DNA of 5,611 nucleotides from Fidelibacterota bacterium (GCA_003695105.1 RFIZ01000196.1:1-5611), one strand, 5' to 3'; numbered from the stretch's first letter, positions 1-5,347 are shown. Translations and numbers: made by a program. Notes: generated by a model not told the origin, from the letters alone.

Positions 1-33
1 GAAATCCCCGGCGTGACCAAGGCCAGTTGGTAA
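1..33 (+). CDS. rpsN: 30S ribosomal protein S14, C-terminal end (partial)
   Basis: Only the last ten codons and the TAA stop (31-33) are inside the window; the gene begins upstream. The readable peptide is EIPGVTKASW, which matches the conserved S14 ending (an I/LPG...KASW-type tail). S14 is a zinc-binding or zinc-free protein of the 30S head, and the part that would show which type is not in the window. Its position directly before rpsH is the standard spc operon order, which supports the call. The short length limits confidence. Confidence 0.85.
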   Translation, partial: EIPGVTKASW

Positions 34-37
34 GGAG
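32..37 (+). promoter_or_regulatory. Shine-Dalgarno site of rpsH, fused to the rpsN stop
   Basis: AAGGAG begins inside the rpsN TAA stop codon (TAAGGAG at 31-37). It lies 9 bases before the ATG at 47 and 15 bases before the second in-frame ATG at 53. The spacing favours 47 as the rpsH start. Confidence 0.8.
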
Positions 38-46
38 AATGCAGGC

Positions 47-445
47 ATGTCGATGACTGATCCCATAGCTGATTTTTTGACCCGAATCCGGAACGGCCTG
101 AAAGCCAATAAACGGTGGGTGGATGTACCCTCTTCCAAAATGAAGAAACGAATCGCCTACATTTTACGGGAAGAGAAATATATCGAAGATTTCCTCTTTA
201 TCCGGGAGGGGGTCAAAGAAAATATCCGGGTCTTCCTGAAATATGATCGTTCCGGTAAACCGGTCATCTCCAATCTGGAGCGGGTCAGTAAACCGGGCCG
301 CCGGGTATACGTCAATTCCAATGAAATTCCCCGGGTGCTGGCGGGAATGGGTATTTCCATCCTGTCCACCTCGAAGGGAGTGGTATCCAATAAAGTTGCC
401 AAAAAATTGAAGGTTGGCGGCGAAGTGATTTGCAACGTCTGGTAG
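47..445 (+). CDS. rpsH: 30S ribosomal protein S8
   Basis: S8 is a primary 16S rRNA binding protein that organises the central domain (platform) of the 30S subunit. In Escherichia coli it also represses the spc operon by binding its own mRNA in the rplE region, which is not in this window. The protein has 132 residues, usual for the family. It opens MSMTDPIADFLTRIRNG, the typical S8 N-terminus, and carries the signature GISILSTSKGVVSNKVAKK at about residues 102-120, followed by the GGEVICNVW ending. There are two in-frame ATGs (47 and 53). The first is chosen for Shine-Dalgarno spacing and because MSM-DPIAD starts are common in the family. It follows rpsN by 13 bases and precedes rplF by 6. 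Autoregulation in this organism is family knowledge, not something seen here. Confidence 0.97.
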   Translation: MSMTDPIADFLTRIRNGLKANKRWVDVPSSKMKKRIAYILREEKYIEDFLFIREGVKENIRVFLKYDRSGKPVISNLERVSKPGRRVYVNSNEIPRVLAGMGISILSTSKGVVSNKVAKKLKVGGEVICNVW

Positions 446-450
446 GGTGA
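444..450 (+). promoter_or_regulatory. Shine-Dalgarno site of rplF, 3'-shifted GGTGA type
   Basis: AGGGTGA overlaps the rpsH TAG stop and ends one base before the rplF ATG at 452. GGTGA would pair with the 5' part of the anti-Shine-Dalgarno tail (complement TAAGGAGGTGATC), so the effective ribosome position is normal although the visible spacing looks too short. Confidence 0.6.
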
Positions 451-451
451 C

Positions 452-988
452 ATGTCAAGAATTGGTAAAAATCCCATCACGATTCCCCCGGAAATTCAGG
501 TGACCCTGAGTCCCGCTGCAGTCCGGGTCCAGGGACCCAAAGGAACGCTGGATGTTTCGATTCATCCGGAGATCAAGGTGGAACAAAAAGACAATCAACT
601 GGTGGTGACTCGTCCCAGCGACAGCGCCAAACACCGGGCTCTCCATGGTACCATGCGGCAACTGGTGGCCAACGCTGTTCAGGGGGTGACCCAGGGCTTC
701 CAAAAGGAACTTGAGCTCCGGGGAGTGGGTTATCAGGCCAGTATGAACGGGAAACGGCTGGTCTTGCAGCTGGGGTATTCCCATGATATCATTTTTGAAC
801 CCCCGGAAGGAATCGATATCAAGGCGGAGCGTACCACGATCACCATTTTCGGTATGGATAAGCAGCTGGTTGGTGAAGTGGCGGCCAAAATCCGTTCTTT
901 CCGGAAACCGGAACCCTATAAGGGGAAAGGCATCCGTTACAAGGACGAATATGTTCGGATTAAACAGGGTAAAACAGTTGGATCGTAA
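452..988 (+). CDS. rplF: 50S ribosomal protein L6
   Basis: L6 binds 23S rRNA near the sarcin-ricin loop and the L7/L12 stalk base, beside the elongation factor site. The protein is 178 residues, the normal bacterial length. It starts MSRIGKNPITIP, the standard N-terminus, and shows the two repeated L6 domains, with the second beginning around residue 83. The family signature PEPYKGKGIRY sits at residues 153-163, followed by the usual basic tail ending GKTVGS. No in-frame alternative start lies nearby. It is separated from rplR by 2 bases. Nothing is missing or unusual in the sequence, and the assignment is secure from the signature, length and operon position. Confidence 0.98.
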   Translation: MSRIGKNPITIPPEIQVTLSPAAVRVQGPKGTLDVSIHPEIKVEQKDNQLVVTRPSDSAKHRALHGTMRQLVANAVQGVTQGFQKELELRGVGYQASMNGKRLVLQLGYSHDIIFEPPEGIDIKAERTTITIFGMDKQLVGEVAAKIRSFRKPEPYKGKGIRYKDEYVRIKQGKTVGS

Positions 989-990
989 GT

Positions 991-1362
991 ATGGGTAAAA
1001 GACAAAACGCTATCAATCGCCTATTGCGGCGGCGCAACCGTTCCAAACGTTCGGTCCGGTTTCATCCGGAGCGGCCGCGTTTATGCGTCTATCGCAGCAA
1101 CCGGCATATTGAAGCCCAGATTATCGATGATTTTCAAAATGCAACCCTTGTGTCAGCGTCCTCCCGTGATAAGGACCTGCGGGACCAGATGGCCCAGGCA
1201 GAGACCAAAACCGATATGAGCAAACTGGTGGGCGCTCAGATCGCCGCCAAAGCCAAGAAAAAGAAGATTACCAAAATCGTTTTCGATCGCAACGGATATC
1301 CGTATCACGGACGAATCAAGGCTCTGGCAGAAGCGGCCCGTGAAGGTGGATTGGAATTTTAA
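991..1362 (+). CDS. rplR: 50S ribosomal protein L18
   Basis: L18 binds 5S rRNA and, with L5, anchors it in the central protuberance of the 50S subunit. The protein is 123 residues, within the usual range of about 115-125. It has the arginine-rich N-terminal tail (LLRRRNRSKRSVRF, residues 11-24), the RPRLCVYRSNRHIEAQIIDD core strand and the highly conserved ending FDRNGYPYHGRIKALAEAA (residues 98-116), then REGGLEF. No clear Shine-Dalgarno site precedes the ATG. The gene starts 2 bases after the rplF stop, so initiation probably depends on ribosomes arriving from rplF (inference). It is followed by a 15-base gap before rpsE. Confidence 0.97.
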   Translation: MGKRQNAINRLLRRRNRSKRSVRFHPERPRLCVYRSNRHIEAQIIDDFQNATLVSASSRDKDLRDQMAQAETKTDMSKLVGAQIAAKAKKKKITKIVFDRNGYPYHGRIKALAEAAREGGLEF

Positions 1363-1377
1363 AGGAACAGTGAGCCT

Positions 1378-1875
1378 ATGATTAATCCTGCTGAACTGGA
1401 ACTCAGAGAAGAAACCGTTATACAGGTCCGGCGGGTGGCCAAAGTGACCTCCCGGGGTAAACGTTTTCGATTTTCCGCCTTGGTAGTGGTGGGAGATGGC
1501 AAAGGACATGTGGGCATCGGTCAGGGTAAGGCCGGTGAAGTGCTGGCTGCCATCAACAAGGCCAAGGAAAACGCCAAACAGAATTTATTCCGTATTCCGC
1601 TGGTGAACGGAACCATCCCCCATAAAATCATCGGCCATTTCGGCGCCAGCAAAGTGATGTTGAAGCCGGCTTCCCCCGGTACCGGCGTTATCGCCGGAGC
1701 CGCCGTGCGGTCCGTGATGGAACAGGCCGGTATCACCAATATTCTGACCAAACGGATGGGCGCCAATAATTCTCTCAATGTGGTGAAAGCCACGGTCCAG
1801 GCTTTGCAAAGTCTCCAGGATGTGGTGACGGTGGCCTCACGCCGGGGTATCAGCATAAAGGAAGTGTTTGGATAA
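1378..1875 (+). CDS. rpsE: 30S ribosomal protein S5
   Basis: S5 sits on the back of the 30S subunit near helix 34 and the mRNA entry tunnel. It affects decoding fidelity, and its N-terminal loop contributes to the spectinomycin site. The protein is 165 residues, close to the family norm. The N-terminal double-stranded-RNA-binding-like domain covers about residues 11-75 and includes FSALVVVGDGKGHVGIGQGK (32-51). The C-terminal domain includes PASPGTGVIAGAAVRSVME (98-116) and ends RRGISIKEVFG. An AAAGGA site (1361-1366) overlapping the rplR stop lies 11 bases before the ATG. The loop that aligns with E. coli residues 22-29 reads A-K-V-T-S-R-G-K here, clearly unlike the common V-K-G-G-R form; see findings. 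The rest is conventional and the call is secure. Confidence 0.98.
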   Translation: MINPAELELREETVIQVRRVAKVTSRGKRFRFSALVVVGDGKGHVGIGQGKAGEVLAAINKAKENAKQNLFRIPLVNGTIPHKIIGHFGASKVMLKPASPGTGVIAGAAVRSVMEQAGITNILTKRMGANNSLNVVKATVQALQSLQDVVTVASRRGISIKEVFG

Positions 1876-1876
1876 G

Positions 1877-2074
1877 ATGGCTAAAAAGAAGGAAAAGATG
1901 CTCAAGATTACCCAGGTCCGCAGTCGGATCGGATACAAACCGGACGCCAAAAGAACCCTGGATGCCCTGGGATTGCGGCGATTGAATCAAACGGTGGTGC
2001 AAAAGGACAACCCTGCCATCCGGGGAATGATCAAAAAAATTGAATTCATGCTGAAAGTTGAGGAAGTGGGATGA
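1877..2074 (+). CDS. rpmD: 50S ribosomal protein L30
   Basis: L30 is a small bacterial 50S protein that binds 23S rRNA domain II. From the ATG at 1877 it has 65 residues. The family is usually about 58-62, so the N-terminus here is slightly long and lysine-rich (MAKKKEKMLKITQVRS). The core carries the conserved pattern K-I-T-Q-V-R-S-x-I-G, then TLDALGLRRLNQTV (residues 27-40) and DNPAIRGMIKK (44-54). Start choice is uncertain. ATG 1877 lies one base after the rpsE stop and gives the common MAK opening, while ATG 1898 would give 58 residues and has a closer AAGGA (1889-1893). A TTG at 1868 is also open but less likely. Its TGA stop overlaps the rplO ATG by 4 bases (ATGA), a classic coupling arrangement. 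Confidence 0.95.
   Translation: MAKKKEKMLKITQVRSRIGYKPDAKRTLDALGLRRLNQTVVQKDNPAIRGMIKKIEFMLKVEEVG
2060..2063 (+). promoter_or_regulatory. Shine-Dalgarno site of rplO inside rpmD
   Basis: GAGG (extended GAGGAAG, 2060-2066) lies 7 bases before the rplO ATG at 2071. It is embedded in the last codons of rpmD (V-E-E-V-G). Confidence 0.7.
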
Positions 2075-2511
2075 AACTCGGAGAATTACGACCGGCTCCC
2101 GGTTCAACCAGAGATACGAAAAGAAAGGGTCGCGGACACGGTACCGGACTGGGTCGGACCGCCGGCCGGGGCAACAAAGGCGCCGGGCAACGCAGCGGAA
2201 ACAAGCGTCGGGCCTGGTTCGAAGGCGGGCAGATGCCCCTCGTGCGCCGGGTTCCCAAACGGGGTTTCTCCAATTATCCCTTCCGCAAAGAATTTCAAAT
2301 TGTGAATGTGTCCGACCTGGAACGGATCGAGGTACAGGACATCACCCCGGCCGAAATGAAAGCCGCCGGCCTGATTCGCAGCGCGTATCAACCGGTGAAA
2401 GTGCTCGGTAACGGGGAAGTGTCCCGCGCGGTGAATGTCACCGCCAGCGCTTTCAGTCAGTCGGCACGGGAAAAAATCACCCAAAAGGGAGGCACTGCGA
2501 CGGTCCTGTGA
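2071..2511 (+). CDS. rplO: 50S ribosomal protein L15
   Basis: L15 is a late-assembling 50S protein whose long basic N-terminal tail threads into 23S rRNA. The protein is 146 residues, the usual length. The N-terminal tail is glycine- and arginine-rich, with RGHGTGLGRTAGRGNKGAG (residues 21-39), followed by FEGGQMPLVRRVPKRGF (50-66). The C-terminal half carries the L15 signature beginning KVLGNGEV (110-117) and running through FSQSAREKI to the GG near residue 140. The start codon overlaps the rpmD stop (ATGA), and the TGA stop overlaps the secY GTG (GTGA). It is therefore coupled on both sides. A possible hairpin formed by its last codons may govern secY initiation; see findings. Confidence 0.98.
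   Translation: MKLGELRPAPGSTRDTKRKGRGHGTGLGRTAGRGNKGAGQRSGNKRRAWFEGGQMPLVRRVPKRGFSNYPFRKEFQIVNVSDLERIEVQDITPAEMKAAGLIRSAYQPVKVLGNGEVSRAVNVTASAFSQSAREKITQKGGTATVL
2487..2510 (+). promoter_or_regulatory. secY ribosome binding region with possible occluding hairpin
   Basis: GGGAGG (2487-2492) is the only strong Shine-Dalgarno match before the secY GTG at 2508, but the spacer is 15 bases, longer than usual. The same bases can fold: AGG (2490-2492) with CCT (2505-2507), and ACTG (2494-2497) with CGGT (2501-2504) including one G-U pair, a CGA loop and C2493 bulged. The fold would hide part of the Shine-Dalgarno site until a ribosome finishing rplO opens it. The base pairing is visible; the function is inferred. 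Confidence 0.4.
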
Positions 2512-3845
2512 TTGATCGAATCCGAAATATCTTCAACATCCCCGAACTGCGCAAACGGATCCTGTTTACCATCGGCGTATTGATCGTGGTCCGGGTGGGA
2601 GCACACATTCCCGTCCCGGGTATTGACGGTAAAGCCCTGGGAGCCGCCATTCAGAATTACCAGAATACGTTGTTCGGACTGTACGATCTGTTCGCCGGCG
2701 GGGCGTTCCGGAAAGCCACCCTGTTTGCCCTGGGAATCATGCCCTATATCTCGGCGTCCATTATCATCCAGTTGATGGGAGCCGTCGTGCCCTATTTCCA
2801 GCGCCTCCAGAAAGAAGGGGAAGAGGGACGGAAAAAGATCAACCAATTGACCCGCTACGGCACCGTATTGATTTCGGCGCTTCAGTCCTACAGTGTGGGG
2901 GTGTTCCTGGAAAGTATGACGGCCACAGTCAACGGCGCGGCCGTTCCCGTAGTACCCCATCCCGGATTCCTGTTCAAATTTACCGTCATCATCAGCCTGG
3001 TGACCGGTACCATGCTCATGATGTGGCTGGGAGAACGCATCACCGAACGGGGTATTGGCAACGGGATTTCTCTCATCATCATGATTGGAATTCTCTCCCG
3101 GTTACCCAACGTGGTCGTCAGCGAAATCACCCTGATCCGGGAAGGGGTGCGCGGACTGCTGGGTGAGGTGGTTTTGCTGGGAATCATGTTCATCATTGTG
3201 GCCTTCGTAGTACTCCTGACGCAGGGAACCCGGAAAATTCCGGTGCAATACGCAAAACGGGTCGTAGGGCGAAAAGTCTACGGCGGACAATCCACCCATA
3301 TTCCGCTGCGGGTCAATACGGCCGGCGTGATGCCCATCATCTTTGCCCAGTCCATCATGTTCATTCCCAGTACGATCGCCATGTTTTTCAGTGACAGTGA
3401 ATTCATGGCGGGCGTCATGCGCTGGTTTTCCTACGATCATCCCTTTTACTGGTTCATCTTCGGCATTATCATCATCTTTTTCACCTATTTCTATACCGCC
3501 ATTGCCTTTGATCCGACGCAGGTGTCCACGACCATGAAACAACAGGGCGGATTTATCCCCGGTGTGCGACCCGGCAAACGGACGGCAGAGTATATTGACA
3601 ACATTCTCACCCGGGTTACGTTGCCCGGATCCTTCTTCCTGGCTTTCATCGCCATTTTTCCCTACATCCTGATGAATGCGATGGATATCGGCTATGATCT
3701 GGCCAGTTTTTTTGGCGGGACCAGTTTATTGATCATCGTGGGGGTGGCCCTGGATACCCTGCAGCAAATCGAATCTCATCTCCTGATGCGGCATTACGAT
3801 GGATTTCTGTCGAAAGGCAAAATCCGGGGACGGAGGCGCATGTAA
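2508..3845 (+). CDS. secY: Preprotein translocase subunit SecY
   Basis: SecY is the channel subunit of the SecYEG translocon in the cytoplasmic membrane. It exports unfolded proteins with SecA and inserts membrane proteins from the ribosome. The protein is 445 residues, typical for bacteria. It opens MIDRIRNIFNIPELRKRILF, which fixes the GTG start. Ten hydrophobic segments are visible at roughly 17-36, 70-94, 115-137, 153-173, 182-205, 216-239, 268-292, 312-332, 368-392 and 402-420. The plug region (LYDLFAGGAFRKAT) lies at about 58-71 and the motif GIMPYISASIIIQL at 76-89. The cytoplasmic loop KRVVGRKVYGGQSTHIPLRV spans about 250-269. The loop GGFIPGVRPGKRTAEYID (347-364) includes Arg354, equivalent to E. 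coli Arg357 needed for SecA-driven export. It ends with the usual basic tail GKIRGRRRM. It overlaps rplO by 4 bases and map by 1. Confidence 0.99.
   Translation: MIDRIRNIFNIPELRKRILFTIGVLIVVRVGAHIPVPGIDGKALGAAIQNYQNTLFGLYDLFAGGAFRKATLFALGIMPYISASIIIQLMGAVVPYFQRLQKEGEEGRKKINQLTRYGTVLISALQSYSVGVFLESMTATVNGAAVPVVPHPGFLFKFTVIISLVTGTMLMMWLGERITERGIGNGISLIIMIGILSRLPNVVVSEITLIREGVRGLLGEVVLLGIMFIIVAFVVLLTQGTRKIPVQYAKRVVGRKVYGGQSTHIPLRVNTAGVMPIIFAQSIMFIPSTIAMFFSDSEFMAGVMRWFSYDHPFYWFIFGIIIIFFTYFYTAIAFDPTQVSTTMKQQGGFIPGVRPGKRTAEYIDNILTRVTLPGSFFLAFIAIFPYILMNAMDIGYDLASFFGGTSLLIIVGVALDTLQQIESHLLMRHYDGFLSKGKIRGRRRM
3832..3836 (+). promoter_or_regulatory. Shine-Dalgarno site of map inside secY
   Basis: GGAGG falls in the arginine codons that end secY and lies 8 bases before the map ATG at 3845, ideal spacing. 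A secY-frame ATG at 3840, directly followed by the secY TAA, is only 3 bases away and is too close to be the preferred start. Confidence 0.8.
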
Positions 3846-4603
3846 TGGTACGGATTCGTTCCCCGCGGGAAATTGCCCTGATCGAGGCGGCCAACCAAAT
3901 CGTAGCCCGGACTCTGGACATGCTGGAAGAACATATCCAGCCGGGAGTTTCGCTATTGGAACTGGATCGCCTGGCGGAGGATTTCATCCGATCACAGGGA
4001 GCCCGTCCTGCTTTCAAAGGCTACATGGGTTTTCCGGCCAGTCTCTGCATTTCCGTCGACGACGAAGTGGTTCACGGCATCCCCTCCAAGCGCACCCTGG
4101 AAGCCGGGCAGATCGTGGGGGTGGACTGCGGCGCTGAAAAGGACGGGTATTTCGGGGATTCAGCCCGGACATTCCCGGTGGGCGAGGTTTCACCGGAAAA
4201 ACAACAATTGATGGCCGTGACCAGGGCTTCCCTCTATAAAGGCATTGAACAGGCCGTGCCCGGAAATTTTGTTTCGGATATCGGACATGCTGTCCAATCT
4301 CACGTAGAATCCTACGGCTATTCGGTGGTGCGGGAACTGGTGGGCCACGGAATCGGAACCGAACTCCATGAGGATCCCCAGGTTCCCAATTACGGGGCGC
4401 CCAAACAGGGCCTTCGCCTGAAGGAAGGGATGTGCCTGGCCATTGAACCCATGATCAATGCCGGGCGAAAAGAAGTGTACACGGCTTCGGATGGTTGGAC
4501 CGTGAGAACGCGGGACGGCTATCCCAGTGCCCATTTTGAACATACCATCGCCATTGAAAAGACCGGTCCCCGGATTTTGAGTAACGGAGTTGCCCATGGC
4601 TAA
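3845..4603 (+). CDS. map: Type I methionine aminopeptidase
   Basis: This cytosolic metalloenzyme removes the initiator methionine from nascent proteins after deformylation, acting at the ribosome exit. The 252-residue length fits the short bacterial type Ia form, with no N-terminal zinc-finger extension and no type II insertion. All five metal ligands of the pita-bread fold are visible: Asp94 (VGVDCG), Asp105 (GDSART), His168 (GHGIG), Glu201 (IEPM) and Glu232 (HFEHT). The substrate-site histidines His77 (VHGIP) and His175 (LHEDP) are also present. These align with E. coli D97, D108, H171, E204, E235, H79 and H178. The ATG shares its first base with the last base of the secY stop (TAATG). The last eight bases overlap infA. 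Its place between secY and infA, without adk, recalls Bacteroidota-like operons. Confidence 0.98.
   Translation: MVRIRSPREIALIEAANQIVARTLDMLEEHIQPGVSLLELDRLAEDFIRSQGARPAFKGYMGFPASLCISVDDEVVHGIPSKRTLEAGQIVGVDCGAEKDGYFGDSARTFPVGEVSPEKQQLMAVTRASLYKGIEQAVPGNFVSDIGHAVQSHVESYGYSVVRELVGHGIGTELHEDPQVPNYGAPKQGLRLKEGMCLAIEPMINAGRKEVYTASDGWTVRTRDGYPSAHFEHTIAIEKTGPRILSNGVAHG
4586..4589 (+). promoter_or_regulatory. Shine-Dalgarno site of infA inside map
   Basis: GGAG lies 6 bases before the ATG at 4596, supporting that start over the TTG at 4590, which directly abuts the site. The ATG also gives the near-universal IF1 opening MAKE. Confidence 0.75.
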
Positions 4604-4823
4604 GGAAAAAGCCATCCAAGTGGCCGGAATCATCAAAGAGACCTTACCCAACGCCATGTTCCGGGTCGAAATTGAAATCGGCGGAAATAAACATGAAGTG
4701 TTGGCGCATGTCAGCGGGAAGATGCGGATGCACTTCATCAAAATTTTACCCGGAGATACAGTGACTCTGGAAATTTCACCCTACGACCTGTCCCGCGGTC
4801 GGATCATTTATCGCCAGAAATAG
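4596..4823 (+). CDS. infA: Translation initiation factor IF1
   Basis: IF1 is a single OB-fold protein that occupies the 30S A site and assists IF2 and IF3 in initiation. From the ATG at 4596 it has 75 residues, whereas the family is usually 72. The sequence shows ETLPNAMFRVE (residues 15-25), AHVSGKMRMHFIKILPGD (37-54) and SPYDLSRGRIIYR (61-73), all hallmark IF1 segments. The extra three residues fall at the turn after the second strand, where the usual ENG-H-V becomes EIGGNKHEV (27-35); see findings. An open TTG at 4590 would add Met-Pro and is rejected. The gene overlaps map by 8 bases and is followed by rpmJ after 7. Confidence 0.97.
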   Translation: MAKEKAIQVAGIIKETLPNAMFRVEIEIGGNKHEVLAHVSGKMRMHFIKILPGDTVTLEISPYDLSRGRIIYRQK

Positions 4824-4827
4824 AGGA
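4822..4827 (+). promoter_or_regulatory. Shine-Dalgarno site of rpmJ, fused to the infA stop
   Basis: AGAGGA begins inside the infA TAG stop (TAGAGGA, 4821-4827). The AGG core (4824-4826) lies 4 bases before the rpmJ ATG at 4831, a short but workable spacing. Confidence 0.65.
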
Positions 4828-4830
4828 AGT

Positions 4831-4944
4831 ATGAAAGTTCGTCCTTCAGTCAAAAAAATGTGCGACAAGTGCAAAATTATCAAACGGAAGGGAGTGGTAT
4901 TAGTCATCTGCTCCAATCCGAAACACAAACAACGTCAAGGATAG
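4831..4944 (+). CDS. rpmJ: 50S ribosomal protein L36, zinc-binding form
   Basis: L36 is the smallest 50S protein and packs against 23S rRNA near the base of the L7/L12 stalk. The gene is only 37 codons plus TAG, short enough to be missed by length-filtered gene finding. The sequence opens MKVRPSVKKMCDKCKIIKRK and ends HKQRQG, the standard L36 pattern. The Cys-Cys-Cys-His zinc site is intact (Cys11, Cys14, Cys27, His32), so this is the zinc-dependent (C+) paralogue type, not the zinc-free form some bacteria switch to under zinc starvation. It lies 7 bases after infA, and its stop codon overlaps the Shine-Dalgarno site of rpsM. The order infA-rpmJ-rpsM is widespread in bacteria. Confidence 0.98.
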   Translation: MKVRPSVKKMCDKCKIIKRKGVVLVICSNPKHKQRQG

Positions 4945-4947
4945 GAG
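4943..4947 (+). promoter_or_regulatory. Shine-Dalgarno site of rpsM, fused to the rpmJ stop
   Basis: AGGAG begins inside the rpmJ TAG stop (TAGGAGA, 4942-4948) and lies 6 bases before the GTG at 4954. The strong site at ideal spacing supports the GTG start of rpsM. Confidence 0.8.
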
Positions 4948-4953
4948 AGACGA

Positions 4954-5343
4954 GTGGCCCGTATTGCTGGAATCGATATTCCCAGGGATAAAAAAGTCCC
5001 GTATTCTCTGCGCTATATATTTGGGATCGGGTTGACCCGGGCACAACAAATCTGTGATGCAGCCGGCATCGATCCGGAGCTGCGCGTGAAAGATTTATCA
5101 GAGGAACAGGTCATGGCCCTCCGCAATGCCGTGGAAAAGAGCGATTTCAAAATCGAAGGGGAATTGCGTTCGGAAGTGGCCATGAACATCAAACGTCTGA
5201 AAGATATTGGTAGTTACCGTGGTTTGCGTCATCGCCGCGGTCTCCCGGTGAACGGTCAACGGACGAAAACCAACGCCCGGACCCGGAAAGGGAGAAAGCG
5301 GACCGTCGGAATGGGACGTAAAGCACCTGGGAAGAAAGGGTAA
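4954..5343 (+). CDS. rpsM: 30S ribosomal protein S13
   Basis: S13 lies in the 30S head, forms intersubunit bridges to L5 and 23S rRNA, and its C-terminal tail reaches the P-site tRNA. The start is GTG, fixed by the conserved opening ARIAGIDIPRDKK and by the AGGAG site. The helix-two-turn-helix core includes YIFGIGLTRAQQIC (residues 21-34). The signature SYRGLRHRRGLPVNGQRT is at 87-104, followed by KTNARTRKG. The protein is 129 residues, longer than the 118 of E. coli. Most of the excess is the lysine/arginine/glycine tail after residue 113 (RKRTVGMGRKAPGKKG), which resembles tails in Bacteroidota and other groups. It is followed by rpsK after 4 bases. Confidence 0.98.
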   Translation: MARIAGIDIPRDKKVPYSLRYIFGIGLTRAQQICDAAGIDPELRVKDLSEEQVMALRNAVEKSDFKIEGELRSEVAMNIKRLKDIGSYRGLRHRRGLPVNGQRTKTNARTRKGRKRTVGMGRKAPGKKG

Positions 5344-5347
5344 GTAA

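Noticed and set aside
448..457. Perfect palindrome TGACATGTCA across the rplF start codon
   Set aside because: A 10-base palindrome is expected several times by chance in a window of this size. As RNA it could form only three pairs with a four-base loop, too weak to matter.
2058..2411. Plus-strand open frame of 117 codons overlapping rplO in another frame
   Set aside because: The rplO frame encodes an unmistakable L15. The other frame gives a low-complexity arginine-rich product typical of frame shadows in basic ribosomal genes.
2457..2960. Minus-strand open frame of 167 codons opposite the start of secY
   Set aside because: It is antisense to conserved rplO/secY sequence, has no recognisable motif and no convincing ribosome binding site, so it is a shadow frame.
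3821..3856. AATCCG / CGGATT inverted pair flanking the map start
   Set aside because: Six pairs enclosing a 24-base loop make a weak structure, and both arms are ordinary codons of secY and map. Chance is sufficient.
3859..3871. Short hairpin TTCCC-CGC-GGGAA early in map
   Set aside because: The five-pair stem lies in the conserved R-S-P-R-E codons and has no T-run, so it is not a terminator, and coding constraint explains it.
4190..4741. Minus-strand open frame of 183 codons across map and infA
   Set aside because: It lies antisense to two clearly conserved genes, crosses their boundary, and its translation resembles no family I know. It is a shadow of the coding bias on the + strand.
4849..4859. 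Runs of six or seven A (rpmJ, also in rpmD, rpsM and rpsK) as slippage or frameshift sites
   Set aside because: They encode expected lysines, each frame continues normally through them, and no alternative product of interest is opened. Lysine-rich ribosomal proteins explain them.
4944..4954. Separate alpha-operon promoter or terminator between rpmJ and rpsM
   Set aside because: The gap is only 9 bases and holds just the rpsM Shine-Dalgarno site, and I see no convincing -35/-10 pair or hairpin with a T-run nearby.
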